From Oscillospiraceae bacterium (GTDB lineage: Bacteria; Bacillota; Clostridia; Oscillospirales; Acutalibacteraceae): DNA of 64,000 nt. Each line of letters opens with the position of its first letter. The first letter of the stretch is position 1. The notes beneath the pieces are model-generated. The model did no database searches. It saw only the letters and a list, made by a program, of their open reading frames with translations, and was not told the DNA's origin. Of the stretch, positions 1 to 8,386 are shown one piece after another. The translations under genes were made by a program, and so were the position numbers. The stretch covers positions 34,312 to 98,311 of the forward strand of contig SVPA01000003.1 of NCBI GenBank assembly GCA_015066085.1, in the 5' to 3' direction.

Positions 1-564
1 GTTTGATATATTCTTCGTGAAATAATAAGAATCTCTGGCATTCATAAATCGCTCGGTAATGCTTTTAATTTCGTGTTGGGTTTTTCTCTTGTCATATTTT
101 TGAAGAATATCTGATTCAAGCGGAATATCAAGCGTTTTTGAAATATGCTCGGCTAGGAGTTGGCTTTGATTAAAACCTCTTTGTCGAAGCGAACGACTGG
201 AAGCAGGTACAAATGTTATAATGTCAATATTTTCTCGACCGAATTTGTCAGAAGCGGTTTTAGCCATTACATCTCCTACTAAAGGAACACAGGTAAATTT
301 TCTGTTAAATTTATAATTATAAATTACTTCCTGTGCATACCCGTCATTGTAGTAAGGCGCAACCATTCCGTCAAAATGATATATAAACCTTGAGCATTCG
401 CAGTTTTTGACATTCATACCGCAAGAAAAACAAGTTTCGTCATCAATAGGCTCTACAAGACCTTTACATCTATCACAATAGTCTTCAAGCAGTAAGGCTT
501 TGTCACAAATGGGACATTTCGGCGGATAAAGAGTATCAAGAAAGGCTTCGATTATTTTATTCAT
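1..564 (-). CDS. comF: ComF family protein, 3' end beyond window
   Basis: I translated this reading frame by hand from the minus strand. It starts at an ATG that overlaps the recD2 stop region by 8 bases and has no stop before the left edge, so the C-terminus is missing. The N-terminus holds two zinc-ribbon knuckles (CPIC, CDRC, then CFSC and a later C-x-C), followed by a phosphoribosyltransferase-like part with the ComF signature VPASSRSLRQRGFNQSQLLA. ComF proteins are linked to DNA uptake and recombination. Overlap with recD2 suggests translational coupling. The family call is firm; whether this cell is competent is unknown. Confidence 0.85.
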   Translation of the reverse strand, partial: MNKIIEAFLDTLYPPKCPICDKALLLEDYCDRCKGLVEPIDDETCFSCGMNVKNCECSRFIYHFDGMVAPYYNDGYAQEVIYNYKFNRKFTCVPLVGDVMAKTASDKFGRENIDIITFVPASSRSLRQRGFNQSQLLAEHISKTLDIPLESDILQKYDKRKTQHEIKSITERFMNARDSYYFTKNISN

Positions 565-2764
565 ATCTTTTACCAATTAAAAAGTATTTTAAAGCGGTAT
601 AGCGTAAGGTTTTGCGGTCGTTTTTAATCATATCGTAAAATATTTCAGTGTCGCCGACAAGAACAATTAAACTTTTTGCTCTTGTTATAGCGGTATACAG
701 TAAATTTCTATATCGTAAAAGTACCGAAGTATCAAAAATCGGCAGTACAACACACTTAAATTCACAACCCTGGCTTTTATGAACGGTTATTGCATAGGCT
801 AGTTCAAGAAGCCCTAAATTTTCCTCATAATATGTTGCAACTTTATCATCATATCTAACTTTAAGTGTATGGTTTTTAACATCGACAGACTCAACAAATC
901 CAATATCTCCGTTATATATACCGGAACCGGATTCTCCGTTATCATTTTCCCAGAGAATATCGTAATCATTCTTTATATGCATCACCTTATCGCCAGTCCT
1001 AAAGGCAATACCCTTAAAGCGAAGTTCGGAACTTTCGTCGGACAAAGGATTAAGCTCGTCCTGTAGTACGGCATTCAGATTAACCGTTCCACAGTCTTTC
1101 TTTCTGGATGGAGAAATTACTTGAATATCACAAAACGGGTCGTACCCGTATGCCGAAGGAAGCCGTGAAGAACAGAGTTGAACAACCGTTTTCAAAGCCG
1201 AATTAAGTTCATTTCTTTTCAGAAAGAAAAAATCATTGGATTTTTCAAAATCTGATGGCAACATTCCGTTAATAATATTATGCGCAAATGTTACAATTGA
1301 ACTTTCGGCGGCCTGTCTGAATATTTTTTCAAGGCGTACAAAAGGTACTATTCCCGAAGCGATTAGGTCATTAAGAACATTCCCTGCACCAACACTTGGA
1401 AGTTGGTCGGAATCTCCTACTAAAAGAATTCTTGTGTTGATTCGTGTTGCTTCAAGTAAGGCTCTAAACAACTGCACATCAACCATAGACATTTCATCAA
1501 TAATAATTACATCATAGTCAAGTGGATGGGCTTTATTTCTTTCGAAGTACTGTTTTGAGCCGTTTCTCCATTCGATTTCAAGCAGTCTATGAATAGTGGT
1601 AGCGTTTCTACCGGTAAGTTCGGTCATTCGTTTGGCTGCCCTACCGGTTGGCGCAGCGAGTGCAATACTTAAATTTCTATTATCAAAAATTTCAAGAATT
1701 GCGTTAAGGGTTGTTGTTTTTCCCGTTCCTGGTCCACCTGTTAGAACAAAAAAACTGTTTCTCATTGCTTCATTTACTGCCGCAATCTGAATCGGGTCAA
1801 AATCAATACCTAGTCTGTTTTGAACAAAATTAAGTTCATGCTCCGAAATATTATATAGACTTAAATTGTTTTCCAAAGCGGTTTTTACCCTACTGCTTAT
1901 ATATTCTTCAGCAGCGGCATATTCGGGCAAAAAGAGGTATTCTGTGCCATCTATGATATACTCAAATATTTGCATTGAATCAATCAGAATGTTTAGATTT
2001 TTATAAATTTCTGCCTGCGTTACTCCAAGCAAACGAACTGCAACCGTGCAAAGTTTATCCTTGGGCAGACAGGTATGGCCATTAGAGAGATTAGAACGCA
2101 TAACATACAAGATACCCGCAATAATTCTGTTCGAATCATCTAAATTAATATCAAGACTTTCAGCAATTTCGTCAGCACGTTCAAACGAAAATTCAATCCC
2201 CTCAGCACACAAAATGTACGGATTTTGTTTGATAATTTCGACACTACTAGCCCCAAGTACTTTAAAAATATTTGCTGCTTCTGTAGGAGCAATATTAAAG
2301 CGAGACAATGTAATCATTATATCTCTAATACCAAATTGTTCTTTAAATTGTTCACAAATCGCTTGTGCTTTTTCTAAGGAAATACCTTTAATTGCAGTCA
2401 AGCGTTCAGGATAGTTTTCTATAATATCAAAGGTATCTTCTTTAAAATGCTTTACTATTTTTAAGGCGGTTGCAGGTCCTACACCTTTTATTGCGCCGCC
2501 TGATAAATACTTTAAAATTTGCGCTTGAGTAGTTGGTACTGACACATCACACAGATTGCATTTAAACTGCTGTCCGTAGGTTGAATGAATTACATACTCT
2601 CCGTGTACCGTTACGGAATCTCCCTCGTTCACAAAGGGCATTATCCCTGTTACAACTATCAATTCATCTGATGTTTTAAGTTTTAAAACAGTATAGCCGT
2701 TTTCTCTGTTTCTATATGTAATAGATTCGACACAACCGCTTAATATTTTATCATCATTAATCAT
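557..2764 (-). CDS. recD2: RecD2-type ATP-dependent DNA helicase
   Basis: Superfamily 1B 5'-3' DNA helicase of the RecD2 type, found without RecBC. The order is an N-terminal OB-like region (about residues 1-75), helix-hairpin-helix segments (about 85-200), Walker A TGGPGTGKTT at about 342-351, the DEMSMVD Walker B at about 423-429, and a C-terminal UvrD-like part with the TVHKSQG motif. The length of 735 aa is normal for the family. The start ATG abuts the stop of the small gene at 2765-3097, and the 3' end overlaps comF, so the three are probably one transcript. A role in DNA repair or recombination is inferred from the family. Confidence 0.95.
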   Translation of the reverse strand: MINDDKILSGCVESITYRNRENGYTVLKLKTSDELIVVTGIMPFVNEGDSVTVHGEYVIHSTYGQQFKCNLCDVSVPTTQAQILKYLSGGAIKGVGPATALKIVKHFKEDTFDIIENYPERLTAIKGISLEKAQAICEQFKEQFGIRDIMITLSRFNIAPTEAANIFKVLGASSVEIIKQNPYILCAEGIEFSFERADEIAESLDINLDDSNRIIAGILYVMRSNLSNGHTCLPKDKLCTVAVRLLGVTQAEIYKNLNILIDSMQIFEYIIDGTEYLFLPEYAAAEEYISSRVKTALENNLSLYNISEHELNFVQNRLGIDFDPIQIAAVNEAMRNSFFVLTGGPGTGKTTTLNAILEIFDNRNLSIALAAPTGRAAKRMTELTGRNATTIHRLLEIEWRNGSKQYFERNKAHPLDYDVIIIDEMSMVDVQLFRALLEATRINTRILLVGDSDQLPSVGAGNVLNDLIASGIVPFVRLEKIFRQAAESSIVTFAHNIINGMLPSDFEKSNDFFFLKRNELNSALKTVVQLCSSRLPSAYGYDPFCDIQVISPSRKKDCGTVNLNAVLQDELNPLSDESSELRFKGIAFRTGDKVMHIKNDYDILWENDNGESGSGIYNGDIGFVESVDVKNHTLKVRYDDKVATYYEENLGLLELAYAITVHKSQGCEFKCVVLPIFDTSVLLRYRNLLYTAITRAKSLIVLVGDTEIFYDMIKNDRKTLRYTALKYFLIGKRYE

Positions 2765-3097
2765 TTAATTCTCCGAATTCAAATAATTATGTATTTGATT
2801 TTCATCAATAACAGAAATCTTATAACTTTCAGCGAGTAGTTTGCAACGCTCTAACAGCTGAGCATCTTCAAGATAATTTATTGCAACAATCCTATCGGCA
2901 AATTGCTTTCCTGACCATTTGTATTGTTCAATTACACACCTTAAGTTCAGTTCGGCAAATTCGTCTTTAAGAAGACAGAAAACAACCCTGCTGCTTCCAT
3001 TTTTTACTCTTAATAAGGCAAGTCTGAAACTCTGAAAAACATCACACAAACCAATAACCGAAAGATAAAGAATAACTAAAAAAATTACTACTGACAT
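2765..3097 (-). CDS. Small membrane-anchored protein of unknown function
   Basis: This 110-aa protein has one strongly hydrophobic N-terminal segment (about residues 3-19), then a soluble part of about 85 residues. I do not recognise a family. Its stop codon touches the recD2 start codon with no gap, and a terminator separates it from cdaR upstream, so it probably opens a transcript with recD2 and comF. The soluble part is rich in charged residues and carries several cysteines. The tight spacing and normal codon use support a real gene. Confidence 0.6.
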   Translation of the reverse strand: MSVVIFLVILYLSVIGLCDVFQSFRLALLRVKNGSSRVVFCLLKDEFAELNLRCVIEQYKWSGKQFADRIVAINYLEDAQLLERCKLLAESYKISVIDENQIHNYLNSEN

Positions 3098-3137
3098 ATA
3101 TTCACCTCTGTAACATTATATGAGATGAACATAAAAA

Positions 3138-3171
3138 TGCTAAAAGGGATTTCAATAGAAACCCCTTTAAG
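3138..3171 (-). terminator. Intrinsic terminator after cdaR
   Basis: On the minus strand an 11-bp stem (AAAGGGGTTTC / GAAATCCCTTT, one G-T pair) closes a TATT loop just after the cdaR stop, followed by a moderately T-rich tail. Confidence 0.65.
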
Positions 3172-3173
3172 TA

Positions 3174-4472
3174 TTATTTTGAAAGTTTAATTGTTACATC
3201 ACAACTTCCAATCATCCACACAGAAACATTTTTATTTGATTTAAGTGTTGCGCCGACAGTATTTGTTCCTATGTTGCTTTCAGACATTTCGGAAAGGTTA
3301 AGCGATAAATATAAGTCAGAGGCCTTTAAAGAATTAATCGTATTCTTTGGTCCACACACAGTAACAGAATATCGCTTATCATAAGAAACCGATAGTCCTG
3401 ATTTTAAAGTTCCTTCGTGAGAGAAATTTGTTATATAGAAGTTTTTGACAGTATACCTAGACAAGTCATATTTAAAAACAACCTTGTCTACAGCATCAGA
3501 AATCGTTACTCCTTCCGGGAGTTTAGGAATAAGTTCAAAGGTTTTTTGTGAGTTTGATGATGAAAGGCTTGACAGGTCTATCGGGTTAGAATACTCAATA
3601 GATGAAATAGAATCAATTACAGTTGGAGGACCTTTAATTGTTAATGTTTTTGTTTCGGTAGTCCAGCAATTATTAAGTGTTGCCGCAATTTGTGGATTCC
3701 ACATATTTATATATGACGGAGAAACGCTTAAAGTTTTTTCTTTAGATACCATCATTGCAATGGGTATAGATTCATAAGGCAGGGAGAATTTTTTATTATC
3801 TAAAGCATTACCTTTGTCATCAAGATAAAGTATTTCGGGTTCGCTAAAAAATTTAGATTCAGCAATTAGTTCGTCTGTAGAGGCGTGAACTTCAATTTTC
3901 GATAGTTTTTCAAGGTCTTTTCTAAAACCTTTAACATCAACAGACAGTGTCGACAGATTTCCGTCTGTAAAAATAGGTTCGTATATATAATCATCTCGGT
4001 CAACCCTATCAAACCCTTCGATTATGGGAACGGCTTGAATGGTCTTTGTTTCATAATGGTCAAGTTCAACAGTAATTGTTTGGGGAGAAATGCTTACAAA
4101 ATTATAATCAGATTCGTTACCTTTTCTTGATGGAACCAATGTTAACTCGTAAGTATTGGGACCTTTAACATTAGAAAGGTCGGCATCAACAGAAATATCA
4201 TCAGCAGTAAGTGCACTTACAATATAATTAGGCCCATAAACTGTTACGGAAGCGGTTGTAGATATGTCGCCAACGACCTTAAGGGTTTCGTTGCCCCAGA
4301 TTGACGAAGTGTCAACTTCAATTTGAATCTTGTTAATAGTGCGTTCTCTTTCAGGGCTTTGGTCAATAGCAATAATCAACCAGAAGAAAAAGGCGACAAA
4401 TAATGAAAGCCCTATGGCAAATTTTTTATTAAATAAAAGTTTTCTGACAGAAAAATCCTTAAAAATTTTCAA
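3174..4472 (-). CDS. cdaR: CdaR, YbbR-domain regulator of the diadenylate cyclase
   Basis: YbbR-domain protein that partners CdaA at the membrane and modulates c-di-AMP synthesis in Firmicutes. One transmembrane helix (about residues 17-33) follows a basic N-terminus; the rest is extracytoplasmic beta-rich sequence built from YbbR repeats, visible as recurring segments of the type V-x-V-x-G-P. It lies 17 bases downstream of cdaA in the same direction, which is the standard cdaA-cdaR pairing. The usual third gene, glmM, is not next: a terminator follows. Confidence 0.9.
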   Translation of the reverse strand: MKIFKDFSVRKLLFNKKFAIGLSLFVAFFFWLIIAIDQSPERERTINKIQIEVDTSSIWGNETLKVVGDISTTASVTVYGPNYIVSALTADDISVDADLSNVKGPNTYELTLVPSRKGNESDYNFVSISPQTITVELDHYETKTIQAVPIIEGFDRVDRDDYIYEPIFTDGNLSTLSVDVKGFRKDLEKLSKIEVHASTDELIAESKFFSEPEILYLDDKGNALDNKKFSLPYESIPIAMMVSKEKTLSVSPSYINMWNPQIAATLNNCWTTETKTLTIKGPPTVIDSISSIEYSNPIDLSSLSSSNSQKTFELIPKLPEGVTISDAVDKVVFKYDLSRYTVKNFYITNFSHEGTLKSGLSVSYDKRYSVTVCGPKNTINSLKASDLYLSLNLSEMSESNIGTNTVGATLKSNKNVSVWMIGSCDVTIKLSK

Positions 4473-4489
4473 ATTATCGCCTCCTCTTT

Positions 4490-5371
4490 TTATTTTTTCT
4501 TAAATTTGTCAAGTATATCAGTAAAGAAGTTCTTTTTATGTGATTCGGTAGAAAGAAGTTTTTGATAAAGTTCTTCTTTAAGTGTTATAGAATTATAGTC
4601 ACGATTGATTTGACCGTTAACAGCAAGAGAAACCGTTCCTGTTTCTTCAGATACAACCAAAATAACGGCATCGGAATTTTCACTCATACCAATAGCGGCA
4701 CGGTGTCTTGTACCAAGTTGCGAGTTGATGTTGTTATTTGAGGTTAGAGGTAGAATACAACCAGCAGCACATACAAGTCCGTTTCGAATTATAAGCGCAC
4801 CGTCGTGCAAGGGAGATTTTGGGAAAAAGATATTACCAATGAGTTCATATGATACTTCGGCATTAAGAACCGTACCGGTGTTTGCAATTTCGCCAAGCAT
4901 AGTGTTTCTTTCGAAAACGATTAACGCACCGATACGCTTGTCTGACATAACCGAAACGGCAGAGCAAACCGAGTCGATACAACTTTTTAACCTTTGAGTT
5001 TCCTCGTCATACTCCTGTTGTTTTCCAAAGAAAGAAATTTTACTACGACCGACTTTTTCAAGCAGTCTTCGAATTTCGGGTTGAAAAATTATTGCAATAA
5101 TTATAATTGCATAGTCAAGCACCTTACTTAAAAGCCACTTAAGGGTTGAAAGGTCAAAGGCCGTAGCAAGAAGAAAGGCAAATATCAAAAGAGCAATACC
5201 CTTGACAAGTTGCCCTGAACGGGTGTCACGAAGGAACTCAATTGCCTTGTAAATCAGAAATGCAATTATTACAATATCGATAATATCGAAAAAATTGATA
5301 TTCATTACCGCATAAACAAGTTGATTCCAAAATGCATATACAGAATCAAAAAAAGAAGTTATGAATTCCAA
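4490..5371 (-). CDS. cdaA: Diadenylate cyclase CdaA (DisA_N domain)
   Basis: Membrane diadenylate cyclase that makes c-di-AMP from two ATP, a messenger for potassium, osmotic and cell-wall homeostasis. Three N-terminal hydrophobic segments (about residues 20-100) precede the DAC domain. Both catalytic motifs are intact: DGA at 190-192 and RHR at 222-224 (GTRHRAAIGMSE). The 293-aa length fits the family. It is first in a two-gene operon with cdaR. No c-di-AMP phosphodiesterase gene appears in this window. Confidence 0.95.
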   Translation of the reverse strand: MEFITSFFDSVYAFWNQLVYAVMNINFFDIIDIVIIAFLIYKAIEFLRDTRSGQLVKGIALLIFAFLLATAFDLSTLKWLLSKVLDYAIIIIAIIFQPEIRRLLEKVGRSKISFFGKQQEYDEETQRLKSCIDSVCSAVSVMSDKRIGALIVFERNTMLGEIANTGTVLNAEVSYELIGNIFFPKSPLHDGALIIRNGLVCAAGCILPLTSNNNINSQLGTRHRAAIGMSENSDAVILVVSEETGTVSLAVNGQINRDYNSITLKEELYQKLLSTESHKKNFFTDILDKFKKK

Positions 5372-5400
5372 CGCTCTGCCTCCTAAATATATTTATATAT

Positions 5401-5429
5401 ATTTTATCATATAATTATTTTCAAATCAA
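5401..5429 (-). promoter_or_regulatory. Possible sigma-A promoter of cdaA-cdaR
   Basis: On the minus strand TTGATT and TAAAAT are separated by 17 bp, about 30 bases before cdaA. Both hexamers are only fair matches. A good AGGAGG site sits between this and the start codon. Confidence 0.4.
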
Positions 5430-5432
5430 CAA

Positions 5433-6563
5433 TTAAATTAGTTTTTTTAGAACAAACATTAATTTGTCAATATCATCAGCGGAATTAAAGGCTGACGGAG
5501 AAACTCTGACAGTTCCGATATTAACTGTACCAATTTGTTTATGTGCTAAAGGCGCACAGTGAAGACCCGAACGAACCGCAATACCGTTTTGTGCAAGCAA
5601 GTCGGCTACTTTTGTGCTCTCGAATCCGTAATAATTAAAAGAAACGACCGGAGCAAAGGCGTTTATTTCGGGCCGCTCGTTGTAAAGCGTTGCACCTGAT
5701 TTTAACAGTTTGTTATAAAGGTGCTGACAAATCTCAATTTCGTGTTTGTAGATTTTTTCCGATTTCTTGTTTTTAACAAAATTTACACCGGCTTTAATAC
5801 CGGCTATTCCCGGGAGATTTACCGTTCCGCTTTCAATTCTCTCCGGAAGTTCCTCCGGCTGTGTCAAATCAACCGAATTTACGCCCGTACCACCCTGTAA
5901 AATAACCTTATCTATCCCCTTTTGCGCAACTAATATTCCCGTACCCATCGGAGCATAAAAGCCCTTGTGAGGGGCAATACAAAGATAATCTATATTCATT
6001 TGTTTCATATCAATTGGGATAACACCTGCCGCTTGTGCAGCATCTACCGCAAAAAGAATATTTTTTTCTTTACATAGTTGTCCTATTTCATAGAGTGGAA
6101 GAAGTCTTCCGATTACATTTGAGGCCGCTGTAACAATAATCATCTTAGTATTTTTTCTTATTAGTTTTTCGAAATTTTTCACCGTTACTTTATTATCCTT
6201 ATCAACCTGTGCAACAGAATACTGAAGATGTTTCTCAAGAAAAAGGTTAAAAATCGGCCGTATTACAGCATTGTGTTCAAGAGATGAGGTAATTACATGG
6301 TCACCTTCTTTTAAAGTTCCCTGCAAAACGGTGTTTATAGAGTGGGTGCAATTCAAAGTAAAACATACATTATTTTCGCTTTCACAGTTTACAAATTCCT
6401 TTATAGTGCTTCTGCACTCGTATACAGTCATTGCTGCGTTATTTGAGGTTTCATATCCTCCTCTTCCCGGATTTGCCGATAGATTATTTAAGGCATAATT
6501 TACTGCATTTATAACCGAACGCGGTTTTATGCCTGTTGTAGCCGCGTTGTCAAGATATATCAT
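5433..6563 (-). CDS. Cysteine-desulfurase-family PLP enzyme
   Basis: Class V aminotransferase-fold, PLP-dependent enzyme of the NifS/CsdB type, expected to release sulfur (or selenium) from cysteine or selenocysteine. From the chosen start it has 376 aa, beginning MIYLDNAATT. The PLP lysine is K200 in APHKG and the persulfide cysteine is C336 in RSGLHCAP. I chose the ATG at 6563, which has GAGGTG upstream; the longer frame would translate a terminator hairpin. The gene follows a DUF3343 gene, a recurring partnership in Clostridia. No IscU or SufU scaffold is nearby, so a role apart from bulk Fe-S assembly is likely. Confidence 0.85.
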   Translation of the reverse strand: MIYLDNAATTGIKPRSVINAVNYALNNLSANPGRGGYETSNNAAMTVYECRSTIKEFVNCESENNVCFTLNCTHSINTVLQGTLKEGDHVITSSLEHNAVIRPIFNLFLEKHLQYSVAQVDKDNKVTVKNFEKLIRKNTKMIIVTAASNVIGRLLPLYEIGQLCKEKNILFAVDAAQAAGVIPIDMKQMNIDYLCIAPHKGFYAPMGTGILVAQKGIDKVILQGGTGVNSVDLTQPEELPERIESGTVNLPGIAGIKAGVNFVKNKKSEKIYKHEIEICQHLYNKLLKSGATLYNERPEINAFAPVVSFNYYGFESTKVADLLAQNGIAVRSGLHCAPLAHKQIGTVNIGTVRVSPSAFNSADDIDKLMFVLKKLI

Positions 6564-6575
6564 AATTAACACCTC

Positions 6576-6602
6576 AAAAAATGCACAGGATAGCCTGTGC
6601 AT
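6576..6602 (-). terminator. Intrinsic terminator between DUF3343 gene and desulfurase gene
   Basis: A perfect 9-bp stem (ATGCACAGG / CCTGTGCAT) with a 4-base loop is followed on the minus strand by five to six T. It sits between two genes that would otherwise look like an operon, so it may only partly terminate. Confidence 0.75.
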
Positions 6603-6608
6603 TTTAAA

Positions 6609-6839
6609 TTATAGTTTATTCACTTCGATAATTTTTATAGAATTACTCCTCAGAATTTCAACAGCCTTTGAAATATCACCGTACACAACTATTCCATAGC
6701 CGCAACCAAGCCGACCAAGGCCGGAACTGTTTCGTTCGACGGTTGCTCTAAAGCCGTATTTTCGCAAAATATCTCGTCCTCTTATAGCGTAGGTTACTGT
6801 GCCGGTTACGATAACATGCTTCACTTCGCTCATCTCCAA
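6609..6839 (-). CDS. DUF3343 / putative Se/S carrier-like protein
   Basis: A 76-aa protein of the DUF3343 family, annotated as putative Se/S carrier-like. The family motif is present: GLGRLGCGYGIVV, with the single conserved cysteine near residue 46. Such proteins are small ferredoxin-like folds found next to cysteine-desulfurase-family genes, as here. The inferred role is to accept a persulfide or selenide from the adjacent enzyme; no acceptor pathway can be seen in the window. Confidence 0.8.
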   Translation of the reverse strand: MEMSEVKHVIVTGTVTYAIRGRDILRKYGFRATVERNSSGLGRLGCGYGIVVYGDISKAVEILRSNSIKIIEVNKL

Positions 6840-6884
6840 ATAATTTTCCTACACTATATTTTATGATGCTGTTTGATATATGAC

Positions 6885-6915
6885 AAAACTCCCGAACAAT
6901 AAATTCGGGAGTTTT
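6885..6915 (-). terminator. Intrinsic terminator after the amino-acid ABC operon
   Basis: A 12-bp stem (AAAACTCCCGAA with TTCGGGAGTTTT) encloses a 7-base loop directly after the ATPase stop codon. The U-rich arm allows termination on the minus strand. Confidence 0.8.
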
Positions 6916-6917
6916 CA

Positions 6918-7715
6918 TTAAATCTTAAGCATTGAACTTAAAAAGGCGCGAAGACTTTCTGTTTTGGGATTGTCAAAAAGTTCCTTTGGAGAACCTTCCT
7001 CAAGAATGAAACCGTTATCCATATAAATTACACGGTCAGAAACCTCTTTCGCAAAACCCATTTCATGAGTAACTATTATCATAGTTCTTCCCTGTTTGGC
7101 AAGGTTTGCAATAACCTTAAGAACTTCTACGGTAATTTGTGGGTCAAGCGCCGAAGTGGGTTCATCAAAACATAAAATTTTGGGTGAAAGCATAAGCGCT
7201 CTTGCGATAGCAACTCTTTGTTGCTGTCCACCGGAAAGTTCGCACGGATAACTGCTCAATTTGTCACCAAGGCCGACACTTTCGATAACCGAGACGGCTT
7301 CCTTGTTTAATGCGTCAAAGGCAGATTTTCTTTCCTCTGAAGTTGCCTTGTTCTTCTTTAGTTTCTTTTGCAAATCAAGTTTGGGTGCCAATAAAACATT
7401 ATCTAGAACATTATATTGAGGGAAAAGATTAAAAGACTGAAAAACAAGCCCTGTTGTAAGTTGATTTTCTCTTTTTTCTTCCTTTGAAAGTTTAACTTTT
7501 GAACTTGAATCAAATAAAACACGCTCACCGACGCTTATATAACCTGCATCTGCTGTTTCAAGACCCGTAATACAACGAAGTAGGGTTGTTTTACCGCTGC
7601 CTGAAGAACCAATGATTGACAAAACAGTTCCCTCTTCTTGAGAAAAAGAAATTCCTTTAAGTACTTTGGCCTTGCCGAAGTTCTTGCATATATTTCTAAC
7701 TTCTAAAAGTGCCAT
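6918..7715 (-). CDS. Polar amino-acid ABC transporter, ATP-binding protein
   Basis: GlnQ/HisP-type ATPase of a polar amino-acid importer. Walker A is GSSGSGKTT near residue 36, the signature is LSGGQQQR, Walker B is ILCFDEPTSALDP and the switch histidine lies in VTHEMGFA. A charged insert of about 20 residues (KLDLQKKLKKNKATSEERK region) after the Q-loop is longer than usual. It is the last of three genes (binding protein, permease, ATPase) with 4-13 base gaps. Substrate is not predictable from the ATPase. Confidence 0.93.
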   Translation of the reverse strand: MALLEVRNICKNFGKAKVLKGISFSQEEGTVLSIIGSSGSGKTTLLRCITGLETADAGYISVGERVLFDSSSKVKLSKEEKRENQLTTGLVFQSFNLFPQYNVLDNVLLAPKLDLQKKLKKNKATSEERKSAFDALNKEAVSVIESVGLGDKLSSYPCELSGGQQQRVAIARALMLSPKILCFDEPTSALDPQITVEVLKVIANLAKQGRTMIIVTHEMGFAKEVSDRVIYMDNGFILEEGSPKELFDNPKTESLRAFLSSMLKI

Positions 7716-7719
7716 ATAC

Positions 7720-8373
7720 CTAACTCCTAAAATAATTTAATTTCTTTTCTATGTAGCCGAAAAGCAGCGATAATACGCCGTTAAATATTAAGAAAAATGC
7801 GCCCGTGTAAAATAACGGCCAAATAACTCCAACGCCTGCATATCGTTCCGCACACATAAGTATTTCGGCTACCGCAATTACACGCGCAAGAGAAGTGTCT
7901 TTTACAAGAGTAATTATTTCATTGCTCATTGGCGGAACAATTCGTTTAACAACTTGTAATAATACAACCTTTAAAAAGGTTTCGGTACGCGTCATACCTA
8001 AAACCTGTCCGGCTTCGTATTGACCACGAGAAATGCTTTCTATACCACCACGATATATTTCGCTAAAATAACATGCATAGTTTATTACAAAAGCAATAAC
8101 TGCTGCCAACATTCTGTTTCTCATCGGAATATTAAGGAGAATTCCCGGAAGATACATTACGACAAAAAGCTGGAGCATCAGAGGAGTTCCTCTGATGATC
8201 CAGACAAATACTTTTGTGAGCCAAGATAGTGGCTTGAATTTTGACATTGAGCCAAATGTAATAATCAAACCGAGAGGTATTGCCATGAGCAGTGTCATTG
8301 CGAATAACAGGCAATTTTCTCCAAAACCGACAAGCAACTCACTTGTTATAGTTGCAAATGATGAACTGGCCAT
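7720..8373 (-). CDS. Polar amino-acid ABC transporter, permease
   Basis: HisM/GlnP-family permease of 217 aa with about five membrane helices. The EAA loop is visible as EAGQVLGMTRTETF followed by the conserved hydrophobic helix. A second loop IRGTPLMLQLF is the classic N-terminal motif of this family. With only one permease gene in the operon, a homodimeric pore is expected. It lies between the binding-protein and ATPase genes. Confidence 0.93.
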   Translation of the reverse strand: MASSSFATITSELLVGFGENCLLFAMTLLMAIPLGLIITFGSMSKFKPLSWLTKVFVWIIRGTPLMLQLFVVMYLPGILLNIPMRNRMLAAVIAFVINYACYFSEIYRGGIESISRGQYEAGQVLGMTRTETFLKVVLLQVVKRIVPPMSNEIITLVKDTSLARVIAVAEILMCAERYAGVGVIWPLFYTGAFFLIFNGVLSLLFGYIEKKLNYFRS

Positions 8374-8386
8374 TAATTTACCTCAA

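Noticed and set aside
6564..6602. Longer start for the cysteine-desulfurase-family gene
   Set aside because: The first residues translate a terminator hairpin; an ATG with GAGGTG follows.
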